Source: Taudactylus pleione
Taxonomy: Eukaryota; Chordata; Amphibia; Anura; Myobatrachidae
Direction: 5' to 3'
Length of the DNA stretch: 64,000 nt
Assembly (NCBI GenBank): GCA_031769625.1
Contig: JAUIMM010002314.1
Location: 372,001 to 436,000 of the forward strand
Positions 35,532-46,800 of this stretch are shown in pieces. How positions within the stretch are numbered: the first letter of the stretch is position 1; every line of letters begins with the position of its first letter. The notes below the pieces were generated by a model. That model saw only the letters and a program-made list of their open reading frames with translations. It had not been told where the DNA came from and did no database searches. The translations under genes were made by a program, and so were the position numbers.

Positions 35532-37289
35532 CTAGATTATAGAGATAGGGCTCCATTTCACTTTCACTTTGTTACACAGGAAGACCCCCCCCGAGGAACC
35601 TTCCTGCTTACAAGGCACCCCAGAAGTGATACCTTCACCAGACGATGACACAACCATACACTCACCCTCCACCACATCCACGCCATCCCCAAGAGGCACA
35701 GCACCCGCAGTTGGTTCACCCGGCCCATCGGCCCCAACCGCAGACACCAACCCCACCTCAACAATACCCTGCCTGTCCCCACCAGTCAGGGAAACAAAAG
35801 CAGGATCAGGGTCAGGATCTGGCGGTTTTGGATTCACCAAGATGACTGGAGCTTCCTGACTTGGAGGTATCATCTCCAAAGAATCTCCCAAAATAACAGA
35901 CTCAGGGGTTTCCTCAACTATGTCTGCTCCGGCAGAAAACACTCCAACCTCCTCCATCTTCCCTAACCCCTTTCCTTCACCACTTGACCCTGTCAATCCC
36001 AGATTCGACAGGTCCCACTCCAGCTTACCACCATGTTCCACATTCTTTGATTTTACCGTAACCTTACCCCCTCTTCTCCTGTTTTTCACTTTGGCACCTT
36101 CTGCGGCTTCCCCAAAGGTACTTTTCCTACTGACCTTCTTTCTCACCTCAGAAGGCCTAGCAACCTGAACCAAATCACCATTTTCCTGTCTTACTATCTC
36201 CCCCCCCTTCTCCGCTACCTCCTCCTCCTCGTCATCTGCCACAGAGAATGTAAAGCGATTTGAAAGCTGGACAACATCCTCCCTTTGCCCTACCCTCCTC
36301 TTCCTATTTGACTTCACAACTGTAAAGGAAGATTCTCCCCTCTCTACCGGCACCTCCTTCTGGATTTTGGCAGCTTCCAGCACATCTTTTCCACTACCTA
36401 CCTCCTCACCCTCCTCAATGTCACTCAGACTGGCCCCTCTCGTTGGAGGTTCTATGACCACCGGCAAACTCCCAATAGCACTTTCCTCATTGTGCGATGC
36501 CGAGGGGCAACGGCTATAAGGGTGACCGATACACCCACAGAGATTACACTTCACCACATCACAATCTCTAGAGAGGTCACCCAACTCGCCACACATGGCA
36601 CACTTGACCTCAGGGCAATTGTTAGAAAAATGCCTAAAGCTGCCACAACGATGACAGACTCTTGGCTGACCGGGGTAGAAAGCCTGAATCTTATCTCGGC
36701 CAATAAAAGCTGCTGCCGGAATGTGCTTTGTCTCTATACCTACCCTGTTTAGCCTGACAAAGACAGAATAAGCTCCACCCCACACCCCCTTTGTGTAGTC
36801 AATTTTCTCCAGGCACGTGGACAATACTGTACAAAAGCGGGATAACCAGAAAAGGATGTCCTGTACTGGGAGGCTCTCATTTCTCACCAGGATAGTGACT
36901 ATAACCCTATCCTGGCGAGAGACCATTTGAGACCTGTAATTACTAAAGGGTGTCACACCCTTCTTCTCCTCCCACCTGGACGCAAATGCCTGTAACCCCC
37001 GCAGAGTCTGAAAACTCAGATCATACTCCGGGGTTCTGATGGGGTGAATGCAGGCAAAGAGGTCCATGGGTGAGAATCCCATGGAGAAAACCATCTCTAG
37101 AAAAACACCCTTACTTGGCGGGTCCCCCTCAGCTACCCACTTTAGCTGCACCACATTCCGCCTTCTTATCGGGGTACCACCACCAATACCACTCCCACCA
37201 CCATCACCACTGGTAGCGGCATTAGGAATCCTTGGTGCCCCTCCACCAGACACTATTGTCGCATAAGACTTGGGCATAGGCTGGCCCAT
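35532..37289 (-). CDS. LINE ORF1: zinc-knuckle nucleic-acid-binding protein (copy 2)
   Basis: A 585-residue protein, starting MGQPMPKSYATIV at an ATG 12 nt after the upstream ORF. An N-terminal Gly-rich stretch (14-40) is followed by a folded-looking region (about 45-205) containing VTILVRNESLPVQDILFWL, reminiscent of the gag-like part of other LINE ORF1 proteins. Three zinc-knuckle motifs follow: C212-x2-C215-x4-H220-x4-C225, C230-x2-C233-x4-D238-x4-C243 and C248-x2-C251-x4-H256-x4-C261. The middle one has Asp in place of His. The C-terminal half is acidic and basic by turns, low in complexity, with PDPDPDP near 500. Such proteins bind and package element RNA. The final 15 or so residues (GGVFLCNK onward) arise from an 8-base C run (35587-35594) that is 2 bp shorter than in copy 1; which C-terminus is ancestral is unclear. 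Confidence 0.92.
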   Translation of the reverse strand: MGQPMPKSYATIVSGGGAPRIPNAATSGDGGGSGIGGGTPIRRRNVVQLKWVAEGDPPSKGVFLEMVFSMGFSPMDLFACIHPIRTPEYDLSFQTLRGLQAFASRWEEKKGVTPFSNYRSQMVSRQDRVIVTILVRNESLPVQDILFWLSRFCTVLSTCLEKIDYTKGVWGGAYSVFVRLNRVGIETKHIPAAAFIGRDKIQAFYPGQPRVCHRCGSFRHFSNNCPEVKCAMCGELGDLSRDCDVVKCNLCGCIGHPYSRCPSASHNEESAIGSLPVVIEPPTRGASLSDIEEGEEVGSGKDVLEAAKIQKEVPVERGESSFTVVKSNRKRRVGQREDVVQLSNRFTFSVADDEEEEVAEKGGEIVRQENGDLVQVARPSEVRKKVSRKSTFGEAAEGAKVKNRRRGGKVTVKSKNVEHGGKLEWDLSNLGLTGSSGEGKGLGKMEEVGVFSAGADIVEETPESVILGDSLEMIPPSQEAPVILVNPKPPDPDPDPAFVSLTGGDRQGIVEVGLVSAVGADGPGEPTAGAVPLGDGVDVVEGECMVVSSSGEGITSGVPCKQEGSSGGVFLCNKVKVKWSPISII

Positions 37290-37301
37290 ACTTTCCAGTC
37301 T

Positions 37302-38738
37302 CTAATTATTTTCAGCAATCAATTCAATTGCCGCACGGATCCTCTCAGGCCCCCCTATTCCCCCATACAGTGAGTCCGCTACTTTCAATTGTTCCTCCGA
37401 TAAAGTGGACCTGTCCAGAGGGGGCAGACCCTGTACCAGGCTAGCACCTGCCCTCAGTACAGGAGCCCCTGGGACAACAGATGTGGCCCTGTTAACATCA
37501 GCCTCCACCCTGTCAGCAATCTGCAGCATTTCTGTATCAAGGGAGTCACTCACACAGTCAGCCGCAACCACCCTCCTCTCAACAGCTGGCAGATCAGGAC
37601 CGGGCGCCAGCATAACACCGGCAGGCATCACACACTCACCGGATCCGGCAGCAGTGTTCCCGATCACCGTGGGGACCACGGCCACGTCTCCATCCATCAG
37701 TCGCCGGGGAGCTTCCTCCAACTCCATGGCTCCGTCAGCAGCAATCTCCAAAGGCGCTTCCGCCTTCCCACCGTGAAGCGCATCGTGAGCCGCATCGTGA
37801 CCCGCAGAGAGCAGGGCCCCCGCAGCCATCTTCCGGGCTCTGTGGATTAACTCCTTCGGGCCCGCATTTGCCGCTGAGACACCCACCATGTCTTCCGACT
37901 TGATCACCGCACCGCCTCCTTCCCCGATCTCGTCGCCTCCGACCTCCATCGGCGCCATCTTGGGACCCGAAATAGCCTGTTTCACCAGATTCGATTCCCA
38001 AAAAACGTCTGAAGACTCCTCCATCCTCGCTGGGGCTGCCACCGGGTCCGCCAGGCTCAGCAGATACAGTACTCTGCCCTTGTACTTGGCCCGCTTCTCC
38101 GCCAGCATCAGGAGCTCATCTTTGATGATCAGCCTCCCCTCGTTCGTAGATGTCAGGAATTTCTTTTTCTTGGAGGCAATCCGAGCAGACACCCGACCAG
38201 CCTCCTTTCTCAAAGCCGCAACATCCATAGCCAGAAACGTCTCCTGTTCAGCGGCAGCGGCGGCGGCAGCAGCGGCGGCGGCAGCAGCAGCAGCAGCGGC
38301 CCCGTCTCCCTCGGAATCAGACTCCAGGGAATCTTCCTCCAGGAGACGCTGAGCATCAGGACAGATCTCCTCCTCCATCTCCGTCTCCATCTCCGCACAA
38401 AAGGTAAGCAGACCCGGGGGAACTGGCTCTACTCCTGGGGTTGCTTCACTCCCAGGGGAGCTTACCACCACCTCACACCCTAGAGTTAAGTCCTCACTCT
38501 TAGGGGAGCACTTCATTAGCCCGCACCCTGAAGTTAAATCGCCACTCACAGGGGGGCCATGCAGCATGGGGTCCAAAGTCCGGCTCTCACCATCTTCTAT
38601 GGCCACATCCAGCCGGGAGAGCACCACCACCGGTCGGCCAGTACTTCCAGCAGGCCCTCCACCACCTCCAGGATCCGGGCCCTCAGAGACTTCCAGGACC
38701 CCGGGATCTCCTCCACCATCTCCCGGCAGGCCCTCCAT
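37302..38738 (-). CDS. Upstream LINE ORF with poly-alanine tract, function unknown (copy 2)
   Basis: A 478-residue counterpart of the first frame in copy 1. It has the same disordered Gly/Pro/acidic N-terminus, 17 alanines (147-163), a basic helical segment with SARIASKKKKF, and the same C-terminal helical end. The ATG at 38738 is 91 bp inside the element and the stop is 12 nt before the ORF1 ATG. It differs from copy 1 mainly by scattered substitutions that preserve the frame. No family is recognised. A three-frame layout is not the usual two-frame L1/Tx1 structure, so this may be a lineage-specific addition or a split and diverged first part of ORF1. Confidence 0.78.
   Translation of the reverse strand: MEGLPGDGGGDPGVLEVSEGPDPGGGGGPAGSTGRPVVVLSRLDVAIEDGESRTLDPMLHGPPVSGDLTSGCGLMKCSPKSEDLTLGCEVVVSSPGSEATPGVEPVPPGLLTFCAEMETEMEEEICPDAQRLLEEDSLESDSEGDGAAAAAAAAAAAAAAAAAEQETFLAMDVAALRKEAGRVSARIASKKKKFLTSTNEGRLIIKDELLMLAEKRAKYKGRVLYLLSLADPVAAPARMEESSDVFWESNLVKQAISGPKMAPMEVGGDEIGEGGGAVIKSEDMVGVSAANAGPKELIHRARKMAAGALLSAGHDAAHDALHGGKAEAPLEIAADGAMELEEAPRRLMDGDVAVVPTVIGNTAAGSGECVMPAGVMLAPGPDLPAVERRVVAADCVSDSLDTEMLQIADRVEADVNRATSVVPGAPVLRAGASLVQGLPPLDRSTLSEEQLKVADSLYGGIGGPERIRAAIELIAENN
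38250..38300 (-). repeat. Mixed alanine codon run (17 codons, copy 2)
   Basis: Seventeen alanine codons, one more than copy 1, again a mixture of GCC and GCT. The whole-codon length difference keeps the frame open. Confidence 0.9.
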
Positions 38739-38829
38739 CCTCCCTGGGGAGGGACACTCCAGACAGTCCCTGGCTGCAAATCACTTCCAGAGGCCTAAGA
38801 GCTGAATCACAGGCGACCTCTAGGGGCGA
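38739..38829 (-). other. LINE copy 2, 5' untranslated region
   Basis: A 91-bp leader matching that of copy 1, with the same element start next to the satellite ggtcttcaac. Both copies therefore share the same complete 5' end, with no 5' truncation. Confidence 0.7.
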
Positions 38830-41800
38830 GGTCTTCAACACATCCCGTGAAATTTTGAGCTGTCTGTGTTTGCTACAAGAGGAGATGACACAAAGTTTGC
38901 GCTTTTGTTATTTCCATTGCTTTCAGTGCATTTTGGCCTAAAACGTGCATTTGCAGTTTTCTCTTAAACACAACTTGGGAGAAAAACCATTTCACATCAC
39001 ATTTGTGGGTCTTGGTCTTCAACACATCCAGTGAAATTTTGAGCTGTCTGTGTTTGCTACAAGAGGAGATAACACAAAGTATGCGCTTTTGTTGTTTCCA
39101 TTGCTTTCAATGCATTTTGGCCTAAAACTTGCATTTGCTGTTTTGTCTTAAACGCAACATGGGAGAAAAACAATTTCACATCACATTTGTGGGTCTTGGT
39201 CTTCAACACATCCTGTGAAATTTTGAGCTGTCTGTGATTGCTACAAGAGGAGATATCACAAAGTATGCGCTTTTGTTGTTTCCATTGCTTTCAATGCATT
39301 TTGGCCTAAAACGAGCAATTGCTGTTTTCTCTTAAACGCAACATGGGAGAAAAACCATTTCACATCACATTTGTTGGTCTTGGTCTTCAACACATCCAGT
39401 GAAATTTTGAGCTGTCTGTGATTGCTACAAGAGGAGATATCACAAAGTATGCGCTTTTGTTGTTTCCATTGCTTTCAATGCATTTTGGCCAAAAACGAGC
39501 AATTGCTGTTTTCTCTTAAACGCAACATGGGAGAAAAACCATTTCACATCACATTTGTGGGTCTTGGTCTTCAATACATCCAGTGACATTTTGAGCTGTC
39601 TGTGTTTGCTACAAGAGGAGATATCACAAAGTATTTGCTTTTGTTGTTTCCATTGTTTTCAATGCATTTTGGCCTAAAACGTGCATTTGCTGTTTTCTCT
39701 TAAACGCAACATGGGAGAAAAACCATTTCACATCAAATTTGTGGGTCTTGGTCTTCAACACATCCAGTGAAATTTTGAGATGTCTGTGTTTGCTACAAGA
39801 GGAGATAACACAAAGTATGCGCTTTTGTTGTTTCCATTGCTTTCAATGCATTTTGGCCTAAAACGAGCAATTGCTGTTTTCTCTTAAATGCAACATGGGA
39901 GAAAAACCATTTCACATCACATTTGTGGGTCTTGGTCTTCAACACATCCAGTGAAATTTTGAGCTGTCTGTGTTTGCTACAAGAGGAGATATCACAATGT
40001 ATGCGCTTTTGTTGTTTCCATTGCTTTCAATGCATTTTGGCCTAAAACGTGCATTTGCTGTTTTCTCTTAAATGCAACATGGGAGAAAAACCATTTCACA
40101 TCACATTTGTGGGTTTTGGTCTTCAACAGATATGGTGAAATTTTGAGCTGTCTGGGTTTGCTACAAGAGGAGATAACACAAAGTATGCGCTTTTGTTGTT
40201 TCCATTGCTTTCAATGCATTTTGGCATAAAATGAGCATTTGCTGTTTTCTCTTAAACGCAACATTGGAGAAAAACCATTTCACATCACATTTGTGGGTCT
40301 TGGTCTTCAACACATCCAGTGAAATTTTGAGCTGTCTGTGATTGCTACAAGAGGAGATATCACAAAGTAAGCGTTTTTGTTGTTTCCATTACTTTCAATG
40401 CATTTTGGCCTAAAACGAGCAATTGCTGTTTTCTCTTAAACGCAACATGGGAGAAAAACCATTTCACATCACATTTGTGCGTCTTGGTCTTCAACACATC
40501 CCGTGAAATTTTGAGCTGTCTGTGATTGCTACAAGAGGAGATATCACAAAGTATACGCTTTTGTTGTTTCCATTGCTTTCAATGCATTTTGGCCTAAAAA
40601 GAGCAATTGCTGTTTTCTCTTAAACGCAACATGGGAGAAAAACCATTTCACATCACATTTGTGGGTCTTGGTCTTCAACACATCCCGTGAAATTTTGAGC
40701 TGTCTGTGTTTGCTACAAGAGGAGATAACACAAAGTATGCGCTTTTGTTATTTCCATTGCTTTCAATGCATTTTGGCCTAAAACGTGCATTTGCAGTTTT
40801 CTCTTAAACACAACATGGGAGAAAAACCATTTCACATCACATTTGTGGGTCTTGGTCTTCAACACATCCAGTGAAATTTTGAGCTGTCTGTGTTTGCTAC
40901 AAGAGGAGATAACACAAAGTATGCGCTTTTGTTGTTTCCATTGCTTTCAATGCATTTTGGCCTAAAACGTGCATTTGCTGTTTTGTCTTAAATGCAACAT
41001 GGGAGAAAAACCATTTCACATCACATTTGTGGGTCTTGGTCTTCAACACATCCTGTGAAATTTTGAGCTGTCTGTGATTGCTACAAGAGGAGATATCACA
41101 AAGTATGCGCTTTTGTTGTTTCCATTGCTTTCAATGCATTTTGGCCTAAAACGAGCAATTGCTGTTTTCTCTTAAACGCAACATGGGAGAAAAACCATTT
41201 CACATCACATTTGTGGGTCTTGGTCTTCAACACATCCAGTGAAATTTTGAGCTGTCTGTGTTTGCTAAAAGAGGAGATATCACAATGTATGCGCTTTTGT
41301 TGTTTCCATTGCTTTCAATGCATTCTTGCCTAAAATGAGCAATTGCTGTTTTCTCTTAAACGCAACATGGGAGAAAAACCATTTCACATCACATTTGTGG
41401 GTCTTGGTCTTCAACACATCCAGTGAAATTTTGAGCTGTATGTGTTAGCTACAAGAGGAGATAACACCAAGTATGCGCTTTTCTTATTTCCATTGCTTTC
41501 AATGCATTTTGGCCTAAAACGTGCATTTTGCAGTTTTCTCTTAAACACAACATGAGAGAAAAACCATTTCACATCACATTTGTGGGTCTTGGTCTTCAAC
41601 ACATCCAGTGAAATTTTGAGCTGTATGTGTTAGCTACAAGAGGAGATAACACCAAGTATGCGTTTTTCATATTTCCATTGCTTTCAATGCATTTTGGCCT
41701 AAAACGTGCATTTGCAGTTTTCTCTTAAACACAACATGAGAGAAAAACCATTTCACATCACATTTGTGGGTCTTGGTCTTCAACACATCCCATGAAATTT

Positions 41801-43804
41801 TGAGCTGTCTGTGATTGCTACAAGAGGAGATATCACAAAGTATACGCTTTTGTTATTTCCATTGCTTTCAATGCATTTTGGCCTAAAACGTGCATTTGCT
41901 GTTTTCTCTTAAACACAACATGGGAGAAAAACCATTTCACATCACATTTGTGGGGCTTGGTCTTCAACACATCCAGTGAAATTTTGAGCTGTCTGTGTTT
42001 GCTACAAGAGGGGTTAACACAAAGTATTTGCTTTTGTTGTTTCCATTGTTTTCAATGCATTTTGGCCTAAAACGTGCATTTGCTGTTTTCTCTTAAATGC
42101 AACATGGGAGAAAAACCATTTCACATCACATTTGTGGGTCTTGGTCTTCAACACATCCAGTGAAATTTTGAGCTGTCTGTGTTTGCTACAAGAGGAGATA
42201 TCACAATGTATGCGCTTTTGTTGTTTCCATTGCTTTCAATGCATTTTGGCCTAAAACGTGCATTTGCTGTTTTCTCTTAAATGCAACATGGGAGAAAAAC
42301 CATTTCACATCACATTTGTGGGTTTTGATCTTCAACAGATATGGTGAAATTTTGAGCTGTCTGGGTTTGCTACAAGAGGAGATAACACAAAGTATGCGCT
42401 TTTGTTGTTTCCATTGCTTTCAATGCATTTTGGCATAAAATGAGCAATTGCTGTTTTCTCTTAAACGCAACATTGGAGAAAAACCATTTCACATCACATT
42501 TGTGGGTCTTGGTCTTCAACACATCCAGTGAAATTTTGAGCTGTCTGTGATTGCTACAAGAGGAGATATCACAAAGTAAGCGTTTTTGTTGTTTCCATTA
42601 CTTTCAATGCATTTTGGCCTAAAACGAGCAATTGCTGTTTTCTCTTAAACGCAACATGGGAGAAAAACCATTTCACATCACATTTGTGCGTCTTGGTCTT
42701 CAACACATCCCGTGAAATTTTGAGCTGTCTGTGATTGCTACAAGAGGAGATATCACAAAGTATACGCTTTTGTTGTTTCCATTGCTTTCAATGCATTTTC
42801 GCCTAAAAAGAGCAATTGCTGTTTTCTCTTAAACGCAACATGGGAGAATAACGATTTCACATCACATTTGTGGGTCTTGGTCTTCAACACATCCCGTGAA
42901 ATTTTGAGCTGTCTGTGTTTGCTACAAGAGGAGATAACACAAAGTATGCGCTTTTGTTATTTCCATTGCTTTCAATGCATTTTGGCCTAAAACGTGCATT
43001 TGCAGTTTTGTCTTAAACACAACATGGGAGAAAAACCATTTCACATCACATTTGTGGGTCTTGGTCTTCAACACATCCAGTGAAATTTTGAGCTGTCTGT
43101 GTTTGCTACAAGAGGAGATAACACAAAGTATGCGCTTTTGTTGTTTCCATTGCTTTCAATGCATTTTGGCCTAAAACGTGCATTTGCTGTTTTCTCTTAA
43201 ACTCAACATGGGAGAAAAACCATTTCACATCACATTTGTGGGTCTTGGTCTTCAACACATCCAGTGAAATTTTGAGCTGTCTGTGTTTGCTACAAGAGGA
43301 GTTAACACAAAGTATTTGCTTTTGTTGTTTCCATTGTTTTCAATGCATTTTGGCCTAAAACGTGCATTTGCTGTTTTCTCTTAAACGCAACATGGGAGAA
43401 AAACCATTACACATCACATTTGTGGGTCTTGGTCTTCAACACATCCAGTGAAATTTTGAGATGTCTGTGTTTGCTACAAGAGGAGATAACACAAAGTATG
43501 CGCTTTTGTTGTTTCCATTGCTTTCAATGCATTTTGGCCTAAAACGAGCAATTGCTGTTTTCTCTTAAATGCAACATGGGAGAAAAACCATTTCACATCA
43601 CATTTGTGGGTCTTGGTCTTCAACACATCCAGTGAAATTTTGAGCTGTCTGTGTTTGCTACAAGAGGAGATATCACAATGTATGCGCTTTTGTTGTTTCC
43701 ATTGCTTTCAATGCATTTTGGCCTAAAACGTGCATTTGCTGTTTTCTCTTAAATGCAACATGGGAGAAAAACCATTTCACATCACATTTGTGGGTTTTGG
43801 TCTT

Positions 43805-46800
43805 CAACAGATATGGTGAAATTTTGAGCTGTCTGGGTTTGCTACAAGAGGAGATAACACAAAGTATGCGCTTTTGTTGTTTCCATTGCTTTCAATGCAT
43901 TTTGGCATAAAATGAGCAATTGCTGTTTTCTCTTAAACGCAACATTGGAGAAAAACCATTTCACATCACATTTGTGGGTCTTGGTCTTCAACACATCCAG
44001 TGAAATTTTGAGCTGTCTGTGATTGCTACAAGAGGAGATATCACAAAGTAAGCGTTTTTGTTGTTTCCATTACTTTCAATGCATTTTGGCCTAAAACGAG
44101 CAATTGCTGTTTTCTCTTAAACGCAACATGGGAGAAAAACCATTTCACATCACATTTGTGCGTCTTGGTCTTCAACACATCCCGTGAAATTTTGAGCTGT
44201 CTGTGATTGCTACAAGAGGAGATATCACAAAGTATACGCTTTTGTTGTTTCCATTGCTTTCAATGCATTTTGGCCTAAAAAGAGCAATTGCTGTTTTCTC
44301 TTAAACGCAACATGGGAGAAAAACCATTTCACATCACATTTGTGGGTCTTGGTCTTCAACACATCCAGTGAAATTTTGAGCTGTCTGTGTTTGCTACAAG
44401 AGGAGATAACACAAAGTATGCGCTTTTGTTGTTTCCATTGCTTTCAATGCATTTTGGCCTAAAACGTGCATTTGCTGTTTTGTCTTAAACGCAACATGGG
44501 AGAAAAACCATTTCACATCACATTTGTGGGTCTTGGTCTTCAACACATCCTGTGAAATTTTGAGCTGTCTGTGATTGCTACAAGAGGAGATATCACAAAG
44601 TATGCGCTTTTGTTGTTTCCATTGCTTTCAATGTATTTTGGCCTAAAACGAGCAATTACTGTTTTCTCTTAAACGCAACATGGGAGAAAAACCATTTCAC
44701 ATCACATTTGTGGGTCTTGGTCTTCAACACATCCAGTGAAATTTTGAGCTGTCTGTGTTTGCTACAAGAGGAGATATCACAATGTATGCGCTTTTGTTGT
44801 TTCCATTGCTTTCAATGCATTCTTGCCTAAAACGAGCAATTGCTGTTTTCTCTTAAACGCAACATGGGAGAAAAACCATTTCACATCACATTTGTGGGTC
44901 TTGGTCTTCAACACATCCAGTGAAATTTTGAGCTGTATGTGTTAGCTACAAGAGGAGATAACACCAAGTATGCGCTTTTCTTATTTCCATTGCTTTCAAT
45001 GCATTTTGGCCTAAAACGTGCATTTGCAGTTTTCTCTTAAACACAACATGAGAGAAAAACCATTTCACATCACATTTGTGGGTCTTGGTCTTCAACACAT
45101 CCAGTGAAATTTTGAGCTGTCTGTGATTGCTACAAGAGGAGATATCACAATGTATGCGCTTTTGTTGTTTCCATTGCTTTCAATGCATTTTGGCCTAAGA
45201 CATGCATTTGCTGTTTTCTCTTAAACGCAACATGGGAGAAAAACCATTTCACATCACATTTGTCGGTCTTGGTCTTCAACACATCCCATGAAATTTTGAG
45301 CTGTCTGTGATTGCTACAAGAGGAGATATCACAAAGTATACGCTTTTGTTATTTCCATTGCTTTCAATGCATTTTGGCCTAAAACGTGCATTTGCTGTTT
45401 TCTCTTAAACACAACATGGGAGAAAAACCATTTCACATCACATTTGTGGGGCTTGGTCTTCAACAATTCCAGTGAAATTTTGAGCTGTCTGTGTTTGCTA
45501 CAAAAGGAGATATCACAATGTATGCACTTTTGTTGTTTCCATTGCTTTCAATGCATTTTGGCCTAAAACGTGCATTTGCTGTTTTCTCTTAAACGCAACA
45601 TGGGAGAAAAACCATTTCACATCACATTTGTGGGTCTTGGTCTTCAACACATCCAGTGAAATTTTGAGCTGTATGTGTTAGCTACAAGAGGAGATAACAC
45701 CAAGTATGCGCTTTTCTTATTTCCATTGCTTTCAATGCATTTTGGCCTAAAATGTGCATTTGCAGTTTTCTCTTAAACACAACATGAGAGAAAAACCATT
45801 TCACATCACATTTGTGGGTCTTGGTCTTCAACACATCCAGTGAAATTTTGAGCTGTCTGTGTTTGCTACAAGAGGAGATAACACAAAGTATGCGCTTTTG
45901 TTGTTTCCATTGCTTTCAATGCATTTTGGCCTAAAACGTGCATTTGCAGTTTTCTCTTAAACGCAACATGGGAGAAAAACCATTTCACATCACATTTGTG
46001 GGTCTTGGTCTTCAACACATCCCGTGAAATTTTGAGCTGTCTGTGTTTGCAACAAGAGGAGATAGCACAAAGTATGCGCTTTGTTGTTTCCATTGCTTTC
46101 AATGCATTTTGGCCTAAAACGAGCAAATGCTGTTTTCTCTTAAACGCAACATGGGAGAAAAACCATTTCACATCACATTTGTGGGTCTTGGTCTTCAACA
46201 CATCCAGTGAAATTTTGAGCTGTCTGTGTTTGCTACAAGAGGAGATATCACAATGTATGCGCTTTTGTTGTTTCCATTGCTTTCAATGCATTTTGGCCTA
46301 AAACATGCATTTGCTGTTTTCTCTTAAACGCAACATGGGAGAAAAACCATTTCACATCACATTTGTGGGTCTTGGTCTTCAACACATCCCGTGAAATTTT
46401 GAGCTGTCTGTGATTGCTAAAAGAGGAGATATCACAAAGTATACGCTTTTGTTGTTTCCATTGCTTTCAATGCATTTTGGCCTAAAACGTGCATTTGCAG
46501 TTTTCTCTTAAACACAACATGGGAGAAAAACCATTTCACATCACATTTGTGGGTCTTGGTCTTCAACACATCCCATGAAATTTTGAGCTGTCTGTGATTG
46601 CTACAAGAGGAGATATCACAAAGTATGCGCTTTTGTTGTTTCCATTGCTTTCAATGCATTTTGGCCTAAAACTTGCATTTGCAGTTTTCTCTTAAATGCA
46701 ACATGGGAGAAAAACAATTTCACATCACATTTGTGGGTCTTGGTCTTCAACACATCCCATGAAATTTTGAGCTGTCTGTGATTGCTAGAAGAGGAGATAT

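Larger units (their letters stand above)
31675..38829 (-). mobile_element. Full-length LINE (L1/Tx1-like), copy 2, all three frames open
   Basis: A 7155-bp element with the same structure, orientation and junctions as copy 1: gtgggt to its left (to 31674) and ggtcttcaac to its right (from 38830). All three reading frames are uninterrupted, so this copy could be competent or recently so. The 3' end reads AATAAA-AAAGGATT, one A longer than copy 1. Uninterrupted counterparts of its flanking monomers occur elsewhere in the array, for example around 40661-40679, giving a pre-insertion site for comparison. The flanking monomers differ in type from those around copy 1, which argues against simple duplication of one insertion. 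Confidence 0.93.

Noticed and set aside
31675..38829. Copy 2 as a segmental duplicate of copy 1
   Set aside because: Flanking monomer types differ immediately at both junctions and the elements differ by about 2%, which does not fit a simple recent duplication. Not fully excluded, because gene conversion could alter flanks.
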